A stretch of 32,964 nt of DNA from Gammaproteobacteria bacterium (GTDB lineage Bacteria; Pseudomonadota; Gammaproteobacteria; SZUA-140): contig JALSIC010000006.1 in assembly GCA_026981935.1 (NCBI GenBank), positions 1-32,964 on the forward strand, in the 5' to 3' direction. The position numbers and the translations under genes are program-made. The notes under the pieces were generated by a model, which saw only the letters and a program-made list of their open reading frames with translations, ran no database searches and was not told the origin of the DNA. Below, piece by piece: positions 18,824-29,750 of this stretch (its first letter is position 1; each line of letters opens with the position of its first letter).

Positions 18824-19075
18824 ATGCAGATTTACATGCAGATCACACCAATGGATGACAGACCGCCCCGCTTTTATCACCTGATCCTCCAACAGGATCT
18901 GCTGGGCGGGTGGACCCTGGTGCGGGAATGGGGTTACCAGGGCTATGCGGGGCGGGTGCGGCGTGAGCACCATGACACCCTGGAGGCGGCCCAGGCTGCC
19001 CTCATCCGCGTCCGGGACGCTCAGTTGCGTCGGGGTTACCGGGTGGTCTTCGCCCGGGGAGAGCAGCCGGCATGA
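18824..19075 (+). CDS. WGR-domain small protein
   Basis: An 83-aa protein with the core LLGGWTLVREWGYQGYAGRVRREHHDTLEAAQ, a WGR domain (Trp-Gly-Tyr here in the naming position), followed by a helix-rich end RVRDAQLRRGYRVV. WGR domains are known from PARPs and bacterial MolR-like proteins and are thought to bind nucleic acid; standalone versions are common but uncharacterised. Possible starts are TTG 18821 and ATGs at 18824, 18836 and 18851. None has a good ribosome-binding site, and 18824 gives an N-terminus (MQIYMQITP) that reads like a genuine one. Its stop overlaps the start of the AAA/SPOR gene (ATGA), so the two are likely translated together. Confidence 0.75.
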   Translation: MQIYMQITPMDDRPPRFYHLILQQDLLGGWTLVREWGYQGYAGRVRREHHDTLEAAQAALIRVRDAQLRRGYRVVFARGEQPA

Positions 19076-21315
19076 ACGTCAATCCGGCCCGGACCGGCGG
19101 CGCCGGCGCCGCCGGGGAGCAGCCGGACGGAAGGCGGGAACCCTTTGCCGCCACGCTGGAGGATGATTTCTATTACAGCGAAACCCAGCGGGCCAAGAGC
19201 CTGCATTTTCTCCTCCATCTGGCACCTTACAGCGATGTCCTGTTGCTCACCGGCGCCCGCGGCAGCGGCAAGAGCAGCCTGATCCACCAGTTCGTCAGCC
19301 GGGCCAGCCCCTCCTGGCGCATCTGTGTCGTGGATGCTTGCGGGACAGACCAGCCCCGCCAGCTTCTCGAGGCGATGGCGGAGGTGTTTCTCTTCGACGT
19401 CTCCCCTGACCTGGAAGCCACCCTGGCCAGCCTGCGCAAGATGCTCCAGGCCCTGCGCAAGAGCGCCCTGGTGCCGGTGCTCATCATCGACGAGGCGCAC
19501 CGCCTGTCCCTGCCCCTGCTGGAACTCCTGGGCCGGCTGGTGGAGACGGCCACGCCGGAAGAGCGCCAGTTGTGCATCATCCTGGTGGGCGAACCGGTGC
19601 TGGAGGAGCGCCTGCGGGACGAGGCGCTGGGGGGGCTGCGGGCCCGCGTGGGTCACTCCTTCGAGCTGCCGCCCTTCGATGAAGAGGAGACCGCGAAATA
19701 TATCCAGCACCGCCTGCGCGTGGCCGGGGTGTCCCGGGAAAGCGCGCTGCTGGCACCCTCGACGGTGCAACGGATCTATCAGCAATCGGGCGGCCTGCCG
19801 GGGAGGATCAACGAATGCGCCCGCGAAGCCCTGCAGGCTGAAGAAAAGGGGGGGCGCAGGCAGGACGGGGCAGGGGGACCGGGTCCGGCCCGGCGGGCTT
19901 CGGGATTCCACCGCCGCCCCGGACACAACGGGCAAGACACCGCCCATGCCATGGGGCGCAAGGTGCTGTTGGTGCTGGCCGCCGTCGTTCTGGGCGCCGT
20001 GCTCTGGTTCCAGGAGGAGATCAACCGCTGGCTGGCGGGAGAGGGCGGGACGGCCCCGGCCGCACTCCAATCCCCATCCCGGCAGCTGCCGCCCCCGCCG
20101 CCCCTGCCCGAGCCAAAACCCAAACCCGAACCGCTCCCTGAACCTCGACGTGAACCACAGCCTGAATCACAAGCCGCATCACAAGCCGCATCACAAGCAG
20201 GGGCGGACAGGGCCACCGCATCAAAGGTGCCCGCTCCCGAGGCATCTGCCGGGGCGGAGCAGGCGGTGCGGCCTGTGGCCAGGCCGGGAGGCAGGGCCGA
20301 AACCGCTGCAGCGGTGGAGACGCAGGCGGGGGAGGTTCCCGCGTCACGGGCGCTGTCAGCGCAGGTCGCTTCAGAGAGTGTATCCACCAAGCGACAATCC
20401 CAACCGCAGGCCGGGACCGAATTGCTGGGGCAGGACTGGTTGCGCTCGCGTGATCCTTCCCGTTATACGCTGCAGCTGCTGGCCATGAACAGGTCCCGGG
20501 TACTGGCCCTGGCCAGGGCGTGGCAGCTCGACACCGCGCCCGATGCAGCCACGTATTACACCCGCCCGGGCACCCGGGGCGTGCCCTTGCTGGCCCTGGC
20601 CCATGGCGACTATCCCAGCCGCGAGGCCGCCCTGGCCGCGATACCGGAGATCAAGCGGCGTTTCACCGGTATCGAACCCTGGGCTCGCAGCTTTGCCTCC
20701 ATCCATGCCCTCCTGGATGCCCAGACCGATAGCCAGACCAATAGCCAGTCCGATATCCGGTCGGTTACCGGATCGGAAGCCACATCAGAAGCCACATCAG
20801 AATCTGGCCCGACTGTCGCACCCGACGCCTTGGCCGACCGGGAGGATGCCGCATCCTCAGTCGCCGGCACGCCGACGGCGGCCTCTGCGGCGATGACGGC
20901 TTCGTCCGCGCTCGATGCCGATGCAGCCGGCGCGCGAGCCGGGCCGATGGGGGGTGCGATGGAGAATCCGTCGGAGGACATGGCAGAGGGGCTGGCGGAG
21001 CGCCTGCGGCGGGATGAGCAGCACATCCTCGGTCAGGCGCCGGATCGCTACGTGGTCCAGCTCATGGCCATGGAGCCCGGGGTGGTGACGCGCCTGGTGC
21101 GAAAGTGGGGAATCGAGAGCGAAGTCCGCTATTTTCGTACCCTGCGGGGTGACCGGGAGCTGGTGGCAGTGATCTACGGCGATTATGCCCGTCGCGACGA
21201 GGCCCTGTCAGCGGGCCGGACGCTGGCGCAGCGTTTTTCCGGTGTCGAGCCCTGGGTGCGCCCCGTACAGGCCGTACACGATGCCATCCGTGCCTTCCGC
21301 GCCATTCGGCGCTGA
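19072..21315 (+). CDS. damX: DamX-like protein: AAA ATPase, membrane segment and two SPOR domains
   Basis: A 747-aa cell-division-type protein. The N-terminal AAA domain has Walker A GARGSGKSS (61-69) and Walker B VLIIDEAH (136-143), so it is predicted to bind ATP. A membrane segment lies at about 298-314. The rest is periplasmic, with Pro/Glu/Gln/Ser-rich linkers and two SPOR domains: RYTLQLLAM...EPWARSF (about 464-535) and RYVVQLMAM...EPWVRPV (about 659-730). SPOR domains bind peptidoglycan lacking stem peptides at division septa. The two copies resemble each other along their length, including the GDY and F-GxEPW motifs, suggesting internal duplication. Both linkers contain short in-frame tandem repeats at DNA level (about 20168-20200 and 20780-20806). 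It lies in the usual position upstream of gltB. Confidence 0.88.
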   Translation: MNVNPARTGGAGAAGEQPDGRREPFAATLEDDFYYSETQRAKSLHFLLHLAPYSDVLLLTGARGSGKSSLIHQFVSRASPSWRICVVDACGTDQPRQLLEAMAEVFLFDVSPDLEATLASLRKMLQALRKSALVPVLIIDEAHRLSLPLLELLGRLVETATPEERQLCIILVGEPVLEERLRDEALGGLRARVGHSFELPPFDEEETAKYIQHRLRVAGVSRESALLAPSTVQRIYQQSGGLPGRINECAREALQAEEKGGRRQDGAGGPGPARRASGFHRRPGHNGQDTAHAMGRKVLLVLAAVVLGAVLWFQEEINRWLAGEGGTAPAALQSPSRQLPPPPPLPEPKPKPEPLPEPRREPQPESQAASQAASQAGADRATASKVPAPEASAGAEQAVRPVARPGGRAETAAAVETQAGEVPASRALSAQVASESVSTKRQSQPQAGTELLGQDWLRSRDPSRYTLQLLAMNRSRVLALARAWQLDTAPDAATYYTRPGTRGVPLLALAHGDYPSREAALAAIPEIKRRFTGIEPWARSFASIHALLDAQTDSQTNSQSDIRSVTGSEATSEATSESGPTVAPDALADREDAASSVAGTPTAASAAMTASSALDADAAGARAGPMGGAMENPSEDMAEGLAERLRRDEQHILGQAPDRYVVQLMAMEPGVVTRLVRKWGIESEVRYFRTLRGDRELVAVIYGDYARRDEALSAGRTLAQRFSGVEPWVRPVQAVHDAIRAFRAIRR

Positions 21316-21379
21316 GGGTAAACCCTTATATTTCACTGTGTTATCGTCTTTCTCGGCGGACCCGTATGCCAGGCTTTTA

Positions 21380-21408
21380 TTGAATGGCAGGGGGCGCCCG
21401 AGTATAAT
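21380..21408 (+). promoter_or_regulatory. Probable sigma-70 promoter of gltBD-hemE
   Basis: TTGAAT (21380-21385) and a perfect TATAAT (21403-21408) are spaced by 17 bp. The start of transcription would be near 21415, giving a leader of about 190 nt before the gltB ATG. The leader contains a small stem (CCGCTG/CAGCGG near 21422-21438) and the 9-bp stem listed next. Confidence 0.7.
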
Positions 21409-21495
21409 CTGTCCTCTTGCGCCGCTGTCCCGCAGCGGACCATGTCTAACTTATTGAACAGCAAGAAAAACGGCGTTGACGCCCGGGTTCGGGTG

Positions 21496-21524
21496 CCGCC
21501 TGCCGGCAGTTGCCGGGCAGGCGG
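21496..21524 (+). promoter_or_regulatory. Perfect 9-bp GC-rich hairpin in the gltB leader
   Basis: CCGCCTGCC (21496-21504) pairs fully with GGCAGGCGG (21516-21524) around an 11-nt loop. No T-tract follows, so it is not a simple terminator. It lies about 80 nt before the gltB start and could affect leader folding or RNA stability. Confidence 0.55.
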
Positions 21525-21604
21525 GGGTGACCTTTACCGGTTTGCCTGAGAACTCTGGCGGCGGAATCCGGTACATCTGGCGACGACGAGTGTGGTTGGA
21601 GGAT

Positions 21605-24600
21605 ATGGAGCAGAAAAGGGTTTGTCTCGCGCGCCCGGGCCGTCAAGGCCTGTATGATCCGCGCAATGAACACGATGCCTGTGGCGTAGGCTTCATCGCC
21701 GATATCCGGGGGCGGCGCAGCCATGCCATCGTGCGTCAGGGTCTGCGCATCCTGGAGAATCTCACCCATCGCGGCGCCGTGGGGGCCGATCCCCTGGCCG
21801 GCGACGGTGCCGGCATCCTGCTGCAGATTCCCCATGCGTTCTTGCGCGAGGAATGCGCGCTGCGGGGCCTGAGATTGCCTGACCACGGTGAATACGGGGT
21901 GGGCATGATCTTCCTGCCGCGTCACGAGGCCAGTCGCGCCGCCTGCGAATCCATTCTGGAGCGCACCGTCGAGGAAGAGGGACAGATACTGCTGGGCTGG
22001 CGCGACGTGCCCACGGACAACAGCGGTCTGGGGGAGAGCGTCAAGGCCGTGGAGCCCGTGGTGCGCCAGATCTTCATCGGCCGCGGACCCGGCTGCCCGG
22101 ACCAGGACGCCTTCGAGCGCAAGCTGTTCGTGATCCGCAAGGTAGTGGAGCACGCGGTGCGCGGCGCGGCCCTGAAAGGCGGCGAGGCCTTCTATGTGCC
22201 TTCCCTTTCCAGTCGCACCCTGTGCTACAAGGGCATGCTGCTGGCCAACCAGGTGGATGCCTATTACCCCGACCTGGTGGACGAACGCCTGGACTCGGCC
22301 GTTGCCCTGGTGCATCAGCGTTTCTCCACCAATACCTTCCCGTCCTGGGATCTGGCCCAGCCTTTTCGCATGATCGCCCACAACGGCGAGATCAACACCC
22401 TGCGGGGCAACATCAACTGGATGGCGGCGCGGCGCCACGCCATGTCTTCCAGGCTGCTGGGCGAGGATCTGGAAAAGCTCTGGCCCCTCATCGCCGAGGG
22501 GCAGTCCGATTCGGCCTGTTTCGACAATGCCCTGGAGCTGCTGGTCGCGGGGGGCTATTCCCTGGCCCATGCCATGATGCTGCTCATTCCCGAGGCCTGG
22601 GCGGGCAATCCCCTCATGGACGAGAAACGCCGCGCCTTCTATGAATACCATGCCGCCCTCATGGAGCCCTGGGACGGGCCGGCGGCGGTGGCCTTCACCG
22701 ACGGCCGCCAGATCGGCGCCACCCTGGACCGCAACGGTCTGCGTCCTGCGCGCTATCTCATTACCGACGACGGTCTGGTGGTGATGGCCTCGGAGATGGG
22801 GGTGCTGGAGATCCCGGAGGAGAAGATCGTCAAGAAGTGGCGCCTGCAGCCGGGCAAGATGTTCCTCATCGACATGGAGGCCGGACGCATCATCGACGAT
22901 GCCGAGCTCAAGACCGCCCTGGCCGAGGCCCACCCCTATCAGGACTGGCTGGACCGCACCCAGATCCATCTCAACAACCTGCCGGGCAAGGCGCAGGCAG
23001 ACGGGCCGGCCTATGACAAGGACACCCTGCTGGACCGCCAGCAGGCCTTCGGCTATACCCAGGAGGACCTCAAGTTTCTCATGACCCCCATGGCGGTCGC
23101 CGGCCAGGAGGCGGTGGGTTCCATGGGGGCGGACAATCCGCTGGCGGTGCTGTCCGACCGCCCCAAGCCCTTGTTCAACTATTTCAAGCAGAACTTCGCC
23201 CAGGTGACCAACCCGCCCATCGACCCCATTCGCGAGGAGCTGGTGATGTCCCTGGTCTCCCTCATCGGGCCGCGGCCCAACCTGCTGGACCTGGACCAGT
23301 CGGGTGCCCACATGCGTCTGGAGGTGCACCAGCCCATCCTCACCAACGCGGACCTGGAGCGCATCCGCGAGATCCACGGCCATACCGGCGGGGCCTTCCG
23401 CACCCGCACCCTGGACATCTGCTATCCCGCGGAACAGGGTGCCGCCGGCATGGAAGCGGCGCTGGAGGCGCTGTGCGCGGCGGCCGAGGCGGCGGTGGGC
23501 GAGGGTTACAACATCCTCATCCTGTCCGACCGCGGCATGGACCGGGACCGCCTCGCCATCCCCGCACTGCTGGCCACCTCCGCGGTGCATCATCACCTGG
23601 TGCGCGCCGGTCTACGTACCGAGACCGGCCTGGTGGTGGAGACCGGCGCGGCGCGGGAGGTCCATCATTTCGCCGTGCTGGCGGGTTACGGCGCCGAGGC
23701 CATCAATCCCTACCTCGCCTTCGAGACCCTGGCGGAGCTGCACCAGCGCTTCCCCGCCGGGATCACCCTGGACGAGGCCTGCGCCCGTTACATCAAGGCC
23801 ATCGGCAAGGGCCTGCTCAAGGTGATGTCCAAGATGGGCATCTCCACCTACCAGTCCTATTGCGGCGCCCAGATCTTCGACGCCGTGGGGCTGTCCAGCG
23901 AGTTCGTGGACAAGTACTTCACCGGCACCGCCACCACCATCGAGGGCATCGGCCTGCGCGAGGTGGCGGAGGAGGCGGTGCGCTGGCACCGGGATGCCTA
24001 CGGCGATGCCCTCATCTACCGCAACGCCCTGGACGTGGGCGGCGAATATGCCTTCCGCATCGGCGGCGAGGCCCATGTGTGGACGCCGGACACCATCGCC
24101 AAGCTGCAGCACGCCACGCGTGCCAACGACTTCCGGACCTACGAGGAGTTCGCGCGCCTGGTCAACGAACAGAACGAGCGCCTGCTCACCCTGCGCGGCC
24201 TGTTCGAGCTGAAGCCTGCCCCCGAGCCCGTGCCCCTGGAGGAGGTGGAGCCCGCCAGCGAGATCGTCAAGCGCTTCGCCACCGGGGCCATGTCCTTCGG
24301 TTCCATTTCCTACGAGGCCCACACCACCCTGGCGATCGCCATGAACCGCATCGGCGGGAAGTCCAACACGGGTGAGGGCGGCGAGGAGCCGGAGCGCTTC
24401 AAGCCCCTGCCCAACGGCGATTCCATGCGTTCCGCCATCAAGCAGGTGGCCTCGGGGCGCTTCGGTGTCACCACCGAATACCTGGTGAACGCCGACGACA
24501 TCCAGATCAAGATGGCCCAGGGCGCCAAGCCCGGCGAGGGCGGCCAGCTGCCCGGCCACAAGGTGGACAAGATCATCGCCCGGGTGCGTCATTCCACCCC

Positions 24601-26269
24601 CGGCGTGGGCCTCATTTCGCCCCCGCCCCATCATGACATCTATTCCATCGAGGATCTCGCCCAGCTCATCCATGACCTCAAAAACGTCAACCCGCGCGCG
24701 CGCATCAGCGTCAAGCTGGTTTCGGAGGTGGGGGTGGGCACGGTGGCCGCGGGTGTCTCCAAGGCCCATGCCGACCATGTCACCATCGCCGGTTACGATG
24801 GCGGTACCGGCGCTTCGCCGCTCACCTCCATCAAGCATGCCGGCTCCCCCTGGGAAATCGGCCTGGCGGAGACCCACCAGACCCTGGTACTGAACCGCCT
24901 GCGGGGGCGCATCGCCGTGCAGGTGGACGGCGGCATGCGCACCGGCCGCGACGTGGTCATCGGCGCCCTGCTGGGGGCGGACGAGTTCGGTTTCGCCACC
25001 GCGCCCCTCATCGTGGAAGGCTGCATCATGATGCGCAAGTGTCACCTGAACACCTGTCCGGTGGGTGTGGCCACCCAGGACCCCGAGCTGCGCAAGCGCT
25101 TCACCGGCAAGCCGGAACACGTGGTGAACTATTTCTTCATGGTGGCCGAGGAAGTGCGCCGTATCATGGCCGACCTGGGATTCCGCCGCTTCGACGAGAT
25201 GATCGGCCGTTACGACCGCCTCGACATGCGGCGCGCCGTGGATCACTGGAAGGCGCGGGGGCTGGATTTCTCGCGCATCCTCACCCCGCCCCGGGCGGAA
25301 CCCGGCGTGGCCGTCTACAACTGCGAGCGTCAGGACCACGGCCTGGAGAAGGCGCTGGACCACAAACTCATCGAGCAGGCCCGCCCGGCCCTGGAGCGGG
25401 GCGAGCCGGTGCGCATCGAGACGCCCATCGCCAATACCAACCGCACCTTCGGTGCCATGCTCTCCGGCGAGGTGGCCAAGCGCTACGGACATGCCGGCCT
25501 GCCCGAGGACACCATCGCCATCACGGCGCGGGGCACCGCGGGACAGAGTTTCGGCGCCTTCCTCGCCCGCGGGGTGAGCATCGAACTCATCGGCGAGGCC
25601 AACGATTACGTGGGCAAGGGGCTCTCGGGAGGGCGCCTGGTGATCTATCCGCCGCCCGAGGCCCCCATCGTCGCGGAGGAGAACATCATCGTGGGCAATA
25701 CCGTGCTCTACGGCGCCATCAGCGGCGAGTGTTTCTTCCGCGGCGTGGCCGGGGAGCGCTTTGCGGTGCGCAACTCCGGCGCCGTGGCGGTGGTGGAGGG
25801 CGTGGGTGACCACGGCTGCGAATACATGACCGGCGGCGTGGTGGTGGTGCTCGGCCCCACGGGGCGCAACTTCGCCGCCGGGATGAGCGGCGGCATCGCC
25901 TACGTGCTCGACGAGCACGGCGACTTCGAGCGGCGCTGCAACCTGATGATGGTGGAACTGGAGCCCATCGAGGAAGAGGACGAGGCGCTGGAGGTACTGG
26001 AACACCAGGGCGGCGACCTGGAGACCCACGGCCTGGTGGACGTGAGCCACGACATGACGCGCTTCGATGCCCGGCGTCTCAAGGGCCTCATCCGCAGGCA
26101 CCTGCATTACACGGGCAGCGCCCGTGCACAGCGCATCCTCGACGGGTGGGCGCATTACCTGCCCCGGTTCGTGAAGGTCATGCCCGTGGACTATCGCCGC
26201 GCCCTGGAGGAGATGAAGCTCTCCCGGCAACTCGCGGAGATGAAGCAGGAGGTGGCAGGCAATGGGTAA
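21605..26269 (+). CDS. gltB: Glutamate synthase (NADPH) large subunit
   Basis: Transfers the amide nitrogen of glutamine to 2-oxoglutarate, giving two glutamates. The ATG at 21605 is preceded by TGGAGG. It gives a 25-residue propeptide, normally removed to expose the nucleophile C26 in [10 protein letters not shown]. Domains in order: class II glutamine amidotransferase (26-about 430), central domain, FMN-binding synthase domain (about 830-1200) and a GXGXG beta-helix domain (about 1270-1500). The 3Fe-4S ligands C1140, C1146 and C1151 sit in [15 protein letters not shown]. The 1554-aa length is slightly above the E. coli subunit. A longer in-frame reading from 21476 has no ribosome-binding site. 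The stop overlaps the gltD start by eight bases. Confidence 0.96.
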   Translation: MEQKRVCLARPGRQGLYDPRNEHDACGVGFIADIRGRRSHAIVRQGLRILENLTHRGAVGADPLAGDGAGILLQIPHAFLREECALRGLRLPDHGEYGVGMIFLPRHEASRAACESILERTVEEEGQILLGWRDVPTDNSGLGESVKAVEPVVRQIFIGRGPGCPDQDAFERKLFVIRKVVEHAVRGAALKGGEAFYVPSLSSRTLCYKGMLLANQVDAYYPDLVDERLDSAVALVHQRFSTNTFPSWDLAQPFRMIAHNGEINTLRGNINWMAARRHAMSSRLLGEDLEKLWPLIAEGQSDSACFDNALELLVAGGYSLAHAMMLLIPEAWAGNPLMDEKRRAFYEYHAALMEPWDGPAAVAFTDGRQIGATLDRNGLRPARYLITDDGLVVMASEMGVLEIPEEKIVKKWRLQPGKMFLIDMEAGRIIDDAELKTALAEAHPYQDWLDRTQIHLNNLPGKAQADGPAYDKDTLLDRQQAFGYTQEDLKFLMTPMAVAGQEAVGSMGADNPLAVLSDRPKPLFNYFKQNFAQVTNPPIDPIREELVMSLVSLIGPRPNLLDLDQSGAHMRLEVHQPILTNADLERIREIHGHTGGAFRTRTLDICYPAEQGAAGMEAALEALCAAAEAAVGEGYNILILSDRGMDRDRLAIPALLATSAVHHHLVRAGLRTETGLVVETGAAREVHHFAVLAGYGAEAINPYLAFETLAELHQRFPAGITLDEACARYIKAIGKGLLKVMSKMGISTYQSYCGAQIFDAVGLSSEFVDKYFTGTATTIEGIGLREVAEEAVRWHRDAYGDALIYRNALDVGGEYAFRIGGEAHVWTPDTIAKLQHATRANDFRTYEEFARLVNEQNERLLTLRGLFELKPAPEPVPLEEVEPASEIVKRFATGAMSFGSISYEAHTTLAIAMNRIGGKSNTGEGGEEPERFKPLPNGDSMRSAIKQVASGRFGVTTEYLVNADDIQIKMAQGAKPGEGGQLPGHKVDKIIARVRHSTPGVGLISPPPHHDIYSIEDLAQLIHDLKNVNPRARISVKLVSEVGVGTVAAGVSKAHADHVTIAGYDGGTGASPLTSIKHAGSPWEIGLAETHQTLVLNRLRGRIAVQVDGGMRTGRDVVIGALLGADEFGFATAPLIVEGCIMMRKCHLNTCPVGVATQDPELRKRFTGKPEHVVNYFFMVAEEVRRIMADLGFRRFDEMIGRYDRLDMRRAVDHWKARGLDFSRILTPPRAEPGVAVYNCERQDHGLEKALDHKLIEQARPALERGEPVRIETPIANTNRTFGAMLSGEVAKRYGHAGLPEDTIAITARGTAGQSFGAFLARGVSIELIGEANDYVGKGLSGGRLVIYPPPEAPIVAEENIIVGNTVLYGAISGECFFRGVAGERFAVRNSGAVAVVEGVGDHGCEYMTGGVVVVLGPTGRNFAAGMSGGIAYVLDEHGDFERRCNLMMVELEPIEEEDEALEVLEHQGGDLETHGLVDVSHDMTRFDARRLKGLIRRHLHYTGSARAQRILDGWAHYLPRFVKVMPVDYRRALEEMKLSRQLAEMKQEVAGNG

Positions 26270-27698
26270 GCCCACGGGATTCCTCGAAATACCCCGTCGG
26301 GACCGGAGCTACGCGCCGGTGGAGGAGCGCATTCGGCATTTCTCCGAGTTCGTCATTCCCCTCAACGAGGAGACGCTGCGTGACCAGGGGGCGCGCTGCA
26401 TGGACTGCGGCATTCCCTTCTGTCACCAGGGCTGCCCGGTGAACAATCTCATCCCCGACTGGAATGACCTGGTCTATCGCGACGACTGGCGCGAGGCACT
26501 GGAGTCCCTGCACCGTACCAACAACTTCCCCGAGTTCACCGGGCGGGTCTGTCCCGCACCCTGCGAGGAGGCCTGCACCCTCAACCTGGACGACAACCCG
26601 GTGACCATCAAGACCATCGAGTGCGCCATCGTGGACAAGGGCTGGGCCGAGGGCTGGATCACGCCGCTCGTGCCCGCGCGGTCCAGCGGCAAGCGCGTCG
26701 CCGTGGTGGGCTCGGGACCCGCGGGCCTGGCCTGCGCCCAGCAGCTCGCCCGCGCCGGCCACCAAGTGGTCGTGTACGAGAAGGCCGACCGCATCGGCGG
26801 CCTGCTGCGCTATGGCATTCCCGATTTCAAGATGGAGAAGCATCTCATCGACCGGCGCCTGGAACAGATGCGGGCGGAGGGGGTCGAATTCCGCTGCAAT
26901 GTCCACGTGGGCGTGGATATGCCGGCACGCAGCCTGGTGGACGAATACGATGCCGTGGTGTTGGCCTGCGGCAGCGAGCAGCCCCGCGACCTGGAGGTGC
27001 CGGGGCGCGATCTGGACGGTATCCATTTCGCCATGGAGTTCCTCACCCAGCAGAACCGCCGGGTGGCCGGCGACGCCGTCGAGAAAGGCATCAGTGCCAA
27101 GGGCAGGCATGTGGTGGTCATCGGCGGCGGCGACACGGGTTCCGACTGCATCGGCACTTCTTTCCGGCAAGGGGCGCTTTCGGTCACCCAGCTGGAGATC
27201 CTGCCCCGCCCGCCGGAGAAGCCGGACAAGCTGCTCACCTGGCCCTACTGGCCCAACCGCCTGCGCACCTCCACCTCCCAGGAAGAGGGTGCGGTGCGCG
27301 AGTGGTGCGTCTCCACCCGCGCCTTCAGGGGCGAGGGCGGCCGGGTCACGGCCCTGCAGGCGGTGCGCGTGGAATGGGAGAAGGACGAGAACGGTCGCTG
27401 GCAGATGCACGAGGTGCCCGGCAGCGAATTCGAACTCAAGGCGGACCTGGTGCTGCTGGCCATGGGCTTCGTTCATCCCGTCCACGACGGCCTGCTGCAG
27501 GAACTGGGGGTGGAGCTGGACGAACGGGGCAACGTGCGCGCCGGTACCGAGGACTACCAGACCTCCATTCCCAAGGTGTTCAGTGCCGGTGACATGCGTC
27601 GCGGCCAGTCCCTGGTGGTCTGGGCCATCCGCGAGGGCCGCCAGGCGGCGCGCGCCGTGGACCTGTATCTCACCGGCGAGACCTGCCTGCCGCGATGA
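26262..27698 (+). CDS. gltD: Glutamate synthase (NADPH) small subunit
   Basis: FAD- and NADPH-binding partner of GltB that supplies electrons through iron-sulfur clusters. Cysteines C46, C49, C54 and C58 ([13 protein letters not shown]), with C97, C101 and C105 (CPAPCEEAC), form the N-terminal cluster-binding region. FAD binding is shown by [15 protein letters not shown] (GSGPAG at 150-155). NADPH binding is shown by [13 protein letters not shown]. The C-terminal FAD motif [18 protein letters not shown] closes the fold. Length 478 aa matches the family. It starts within the end of gltB and ends overlapping the hemE start, so the three genes are one operon. Confidence 0.96.
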   Translation: MGKPTGFLEIPRRDRSYAPVEERIRHFSEFVIPLNEETLRDQGARCMDCGIPFCHQGCPVNNLIPDWNDLVYRDDWREALESLHRTNNFPEFTGRVCPAPCEEACTLNLDDNPVTIKTIECAIVDKGWAEGWITPLVPARSSGKRVAVVGSGPAGLACAQQLARAGHQVVVYEKADRIGGLLRYGIPDFKMEKHLIDRRLEQMRAEGVEFRCNVHVGVDMPARSLVDEYDAVVLACGSEQPRDLEVPGRDLDGIHFAMEFLTQQNRRVAGDAVEKGISAKGRHVVVIGGGDTGSDCIGTSFRQGALSVTQLEILPRPPEKPDKLLTWPYWPNRLRTSTSQEEGAVREWCVSTRAFRGEGGRVTALQAVRVEWEKDENGRWQMHEVPGSEFELKADLVLLAMGFVHPVHDGLLQELGVELDERGNVRAGTEDYQTSIPKVFSAGDMRRGQSLVVWAIREGRQAARAVDLYLTGETCLPR

Positions 27699-28801
27699 GC
27701 ACCCTCAAGAACGACCGCTTCCTGCGCGCCCTGCTGCGCCAGCCCGTGGACGTCACGCCGGTCTGGATGATGCGCCAGGCGGGCCGCTACCTGCCCGAGT
27801 ACCGCGCCACCCGGGAGAAGGCCGGCAGTTTCATGGCGTTGTGTTCCACGCCCGAGCTGGCCTGCGAGGTGACCCTCCAGCCCCTGCGCCGCTATGCCCT
27901 GGATGCCGCGATCCTTTTTTCCGACATTCTCACCATCCCCGACGCCATGGGGCTGGGATTGTATTTCAGTCCCGGCGAGGGGCCGCGTTTCGAGCGCCCC
28001 GTACGGGACAGGACAGCCATCGAGGCGCTTGGCACGCCCGATCCCGAGTCGGACCTGCGCTATGTCATGGATGCGGTGCGTCTCATCCGACGCGAGCTGG
28101 ACGGCCAGGTGCCCCTCATCGGTTTTTCCGGCAGCCCCTGGACCCTGGCGACGTACATGGTGGAAGGGGGGGCGAGCAAGGAATACGCCAGGGTCAAGGG
28201 ACTGCTCTTCGACGAGCCGGCGACCATGCACCGCCTCCTGGACACCCTGGCGCAGGCCGTGACCGATTACCTCAATGCCCAGATCCGCGCCGGCGTCCAG
28301 GCGGTGATGGTGTTCGACACCTGGGGCGGCGTCCTCACCACCCGCGATTACCGCGATTGCTCCCTGCGCGCCATGGCCCGGGTCGTCGATGGCCTGATCC
28401 GTGAACACGAGGGCCGGCGCGTGCCCGTGATCCTCTTCACCAAGGGCGGCGGGGGCTGGCTCGAGCTCATGGCTGACAGCGGCTGTGATGCCCTGGGCGT
28501 GGACTGGACCCTGGACCTCGGCGAGGCGCGCCGGCGCGTCGGCGACCGGGTGGCGCTGCAGGGCAACATGGATCCCTGTGCGCTCTACGCCTCGCCCGAA
28601 CGGATCCGCGCCGAGGTCCAGACGGTGCTGGACAGCTACGGCGCCGGCCCCGGCCATGTCTTCAATCTGGGCCATGGCATCCATCCCCACGTGGATCCGG
28701 AGCGCGTGGGGGTGTTCATCGACGCTGTGCATGAACTCAGTGCCCCTTATCACCAGAACCCTCATCACCAGAACGATGTGCCCGCTCCGGATGGCACCTG
28801 A
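27695..28801 (+). CDS. hemE: Uroporphyrinogen decarboxylase
   Basis: Decarboxylates the four acetate side chains of uroporphyrinogen III to give coproporphyrinogen III in haem synthesis. [16 protein letters not shown] (22-37) is the substrate-binding signature. D77 in [13 protein letters not shown] is the key catalytic aspartate. [17 protein letters not shown] and NLGHGIHPH are further conserved blocks. The 368-aa length is slightly long because of a C-terminal tail with a short tandem repeat in the DNA (TCACCAGAACCC-type, giving YHQNPHHQN). It begins inside the gltD stop codon (ATGA). Confidence 0.95.
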   Translation: MSTLKNDRFLRALLRQPVDVTPVWMMRQAGRYLPEYRATREKAGSFMALCSTPELACEVTLQPLRRYALDAAILFSDILTIPDAMGLGLYFSPGEGPRFERPVRDRTAIEALGTPDPESDLRYVMDAVRLIRRELDGQVPLIGFSGSPWTLATYMVEGGASKEYARVKGLLFDEPATMHRLLDTLAQAVTDYLNAQIRAGVQAVMVFDTWGGVLTTRDYRDCSLRAMARVVDGLIREHEGRRVPVILFTKGGGGWLELMADSGCDALGVDWTLDLGEARRRVGDRVALQGNMDPCALYASPERIRAEVQTVLDSYGAGPGHVFNLGHGIHPHVDPERVGVFIDAVHELSAPYHQNPHHQNDVPAPDGT

Positions 28802-28849
28802 TGACCGCCCGGAAAACCGAGCAGAGCCGTTGCAACGCGAAAAGGAATC

Positions 28850-29740
28850 ATGACCGACCACACCCGCCGGGAGGACGTCCCGCCACATTTCGAGAAGCTG
28901 AAGGAGATGGATGCCTTCAGCGACGCCATGTTCAATCGCATCATCGCCTTCCAGGAGCGCGAGCATCCCGCCTGGGATCCCGCCAGGCCCTTTGACGAAC
29001 GCATCCGCGACCTGCCCCTGCATGCCCTCGTCTTCAGCAACCCGGACCGCGATCCCGCGACGCACGCCCATACCATCGCGCCCTTCTACCCCCTGCGCGA
29101 GGAGATGCGCCAGATCGCCCATTGCGCCCGCCAGGTGGCGGAACAACCCGTGGTCTGTGATTTCCACGGGCGCAACGGTTTCCTCGGCAGCCTGCTGGGA
29201 CGCGAGGGGGTGTCGGTGATCGGCATCCACGACCCTGCCGACAAGCCCAACCAGATCCCGGATTTCTACGACAGTGCCGTCTATACCCGCAGCGCCGCCG
29301 ATTACCGCAACGTGGACTTCGCCTTCGACGTAGCCTTCTCCGCCTGGATGCCCGCGGGTTTCAACCGCACGCCGGAGATCGTCCAGTACCGCCCCAAGCT
29401 CATCGTCTTCATCCATACCGACCATGTCGACGAGTCCAGCGGCCGTCCCCAGACGGGCACCATGGCCGCGTTCCGCGACCTGCCCCCCCACTATCGCCTG
29501 GTGGCTGCCTGGTCCATCACCCGCCCCAGGGATCTCTTCCACGAGATCTGGCCCGACCTCACCCCCTCCATCGAAGAGACACGTCACGTCAAGATCTACG
29601 CCGACGAGCCCTGGCACGACATCGACGTGGGCACCGAACTGCCCCCGGTCGAGCCCTACGACTGGGAAAAGGAGCTGGACATGGCGCTCACCGCCCACGA
29701 AGCCAAGGCACACCTGCGCCAGCGGGGATTCCCGGTCTGA
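28850..29740 (+). CDS. Unrecognised protein with a methyltransferase-like nucleotide-binding motif
   Basis: A 296-aa protein I cannot assign to a named family. VVCDFHGRNGFLG (101-113) followed by EGVSVIGIHDPA (119-130) has the strand-turn-strand pattern of motif I in SAM-dependent methyltransferases, though the usual glycine-rich DxGxGxG is replaced by DFHGRNG. FDVAFSAWMPAG and KLIVFIHTDHVDES could be the next strands of the same Rossmann-like fold. No signal peptide or membrane segment is seen, so it is probably cytosolic. AAGGAA before the ATG supports the start. It lies 48 bp behind hemE and may be cotranscribed with it. The sequence is typical of the genome in GC content and does not look decayed. 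Confidence 0.7.
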   Translation: MTDHTRREDVPPHFEKLKEMDAFSDAMFNRIIAFQEREHPAWDPARPFDERIRDLPLHALVFSNPDRDPATHAHTIAPFYPLREEMRQIAHCARQVAEQPVVCDFHGRNGFLGSLLGREGVSVIGIHDPADKPNQIPDFYDSAVYTRSAADYRNVDFAFDVAFSAWMPAGFNRTPEIVQYRPKLIVFIHTDHVDESSGRPQTGTMAAFRDLPPHYRLVAAWSITRPRDLFHEIWPDLTPSIEETRHVKIYADEPWHDIDVGTELPPVEPYDWEKELDMALTAHEAKAHLRQRGFPV

Positions 29741-29750
29741 ATTCAGAGGG

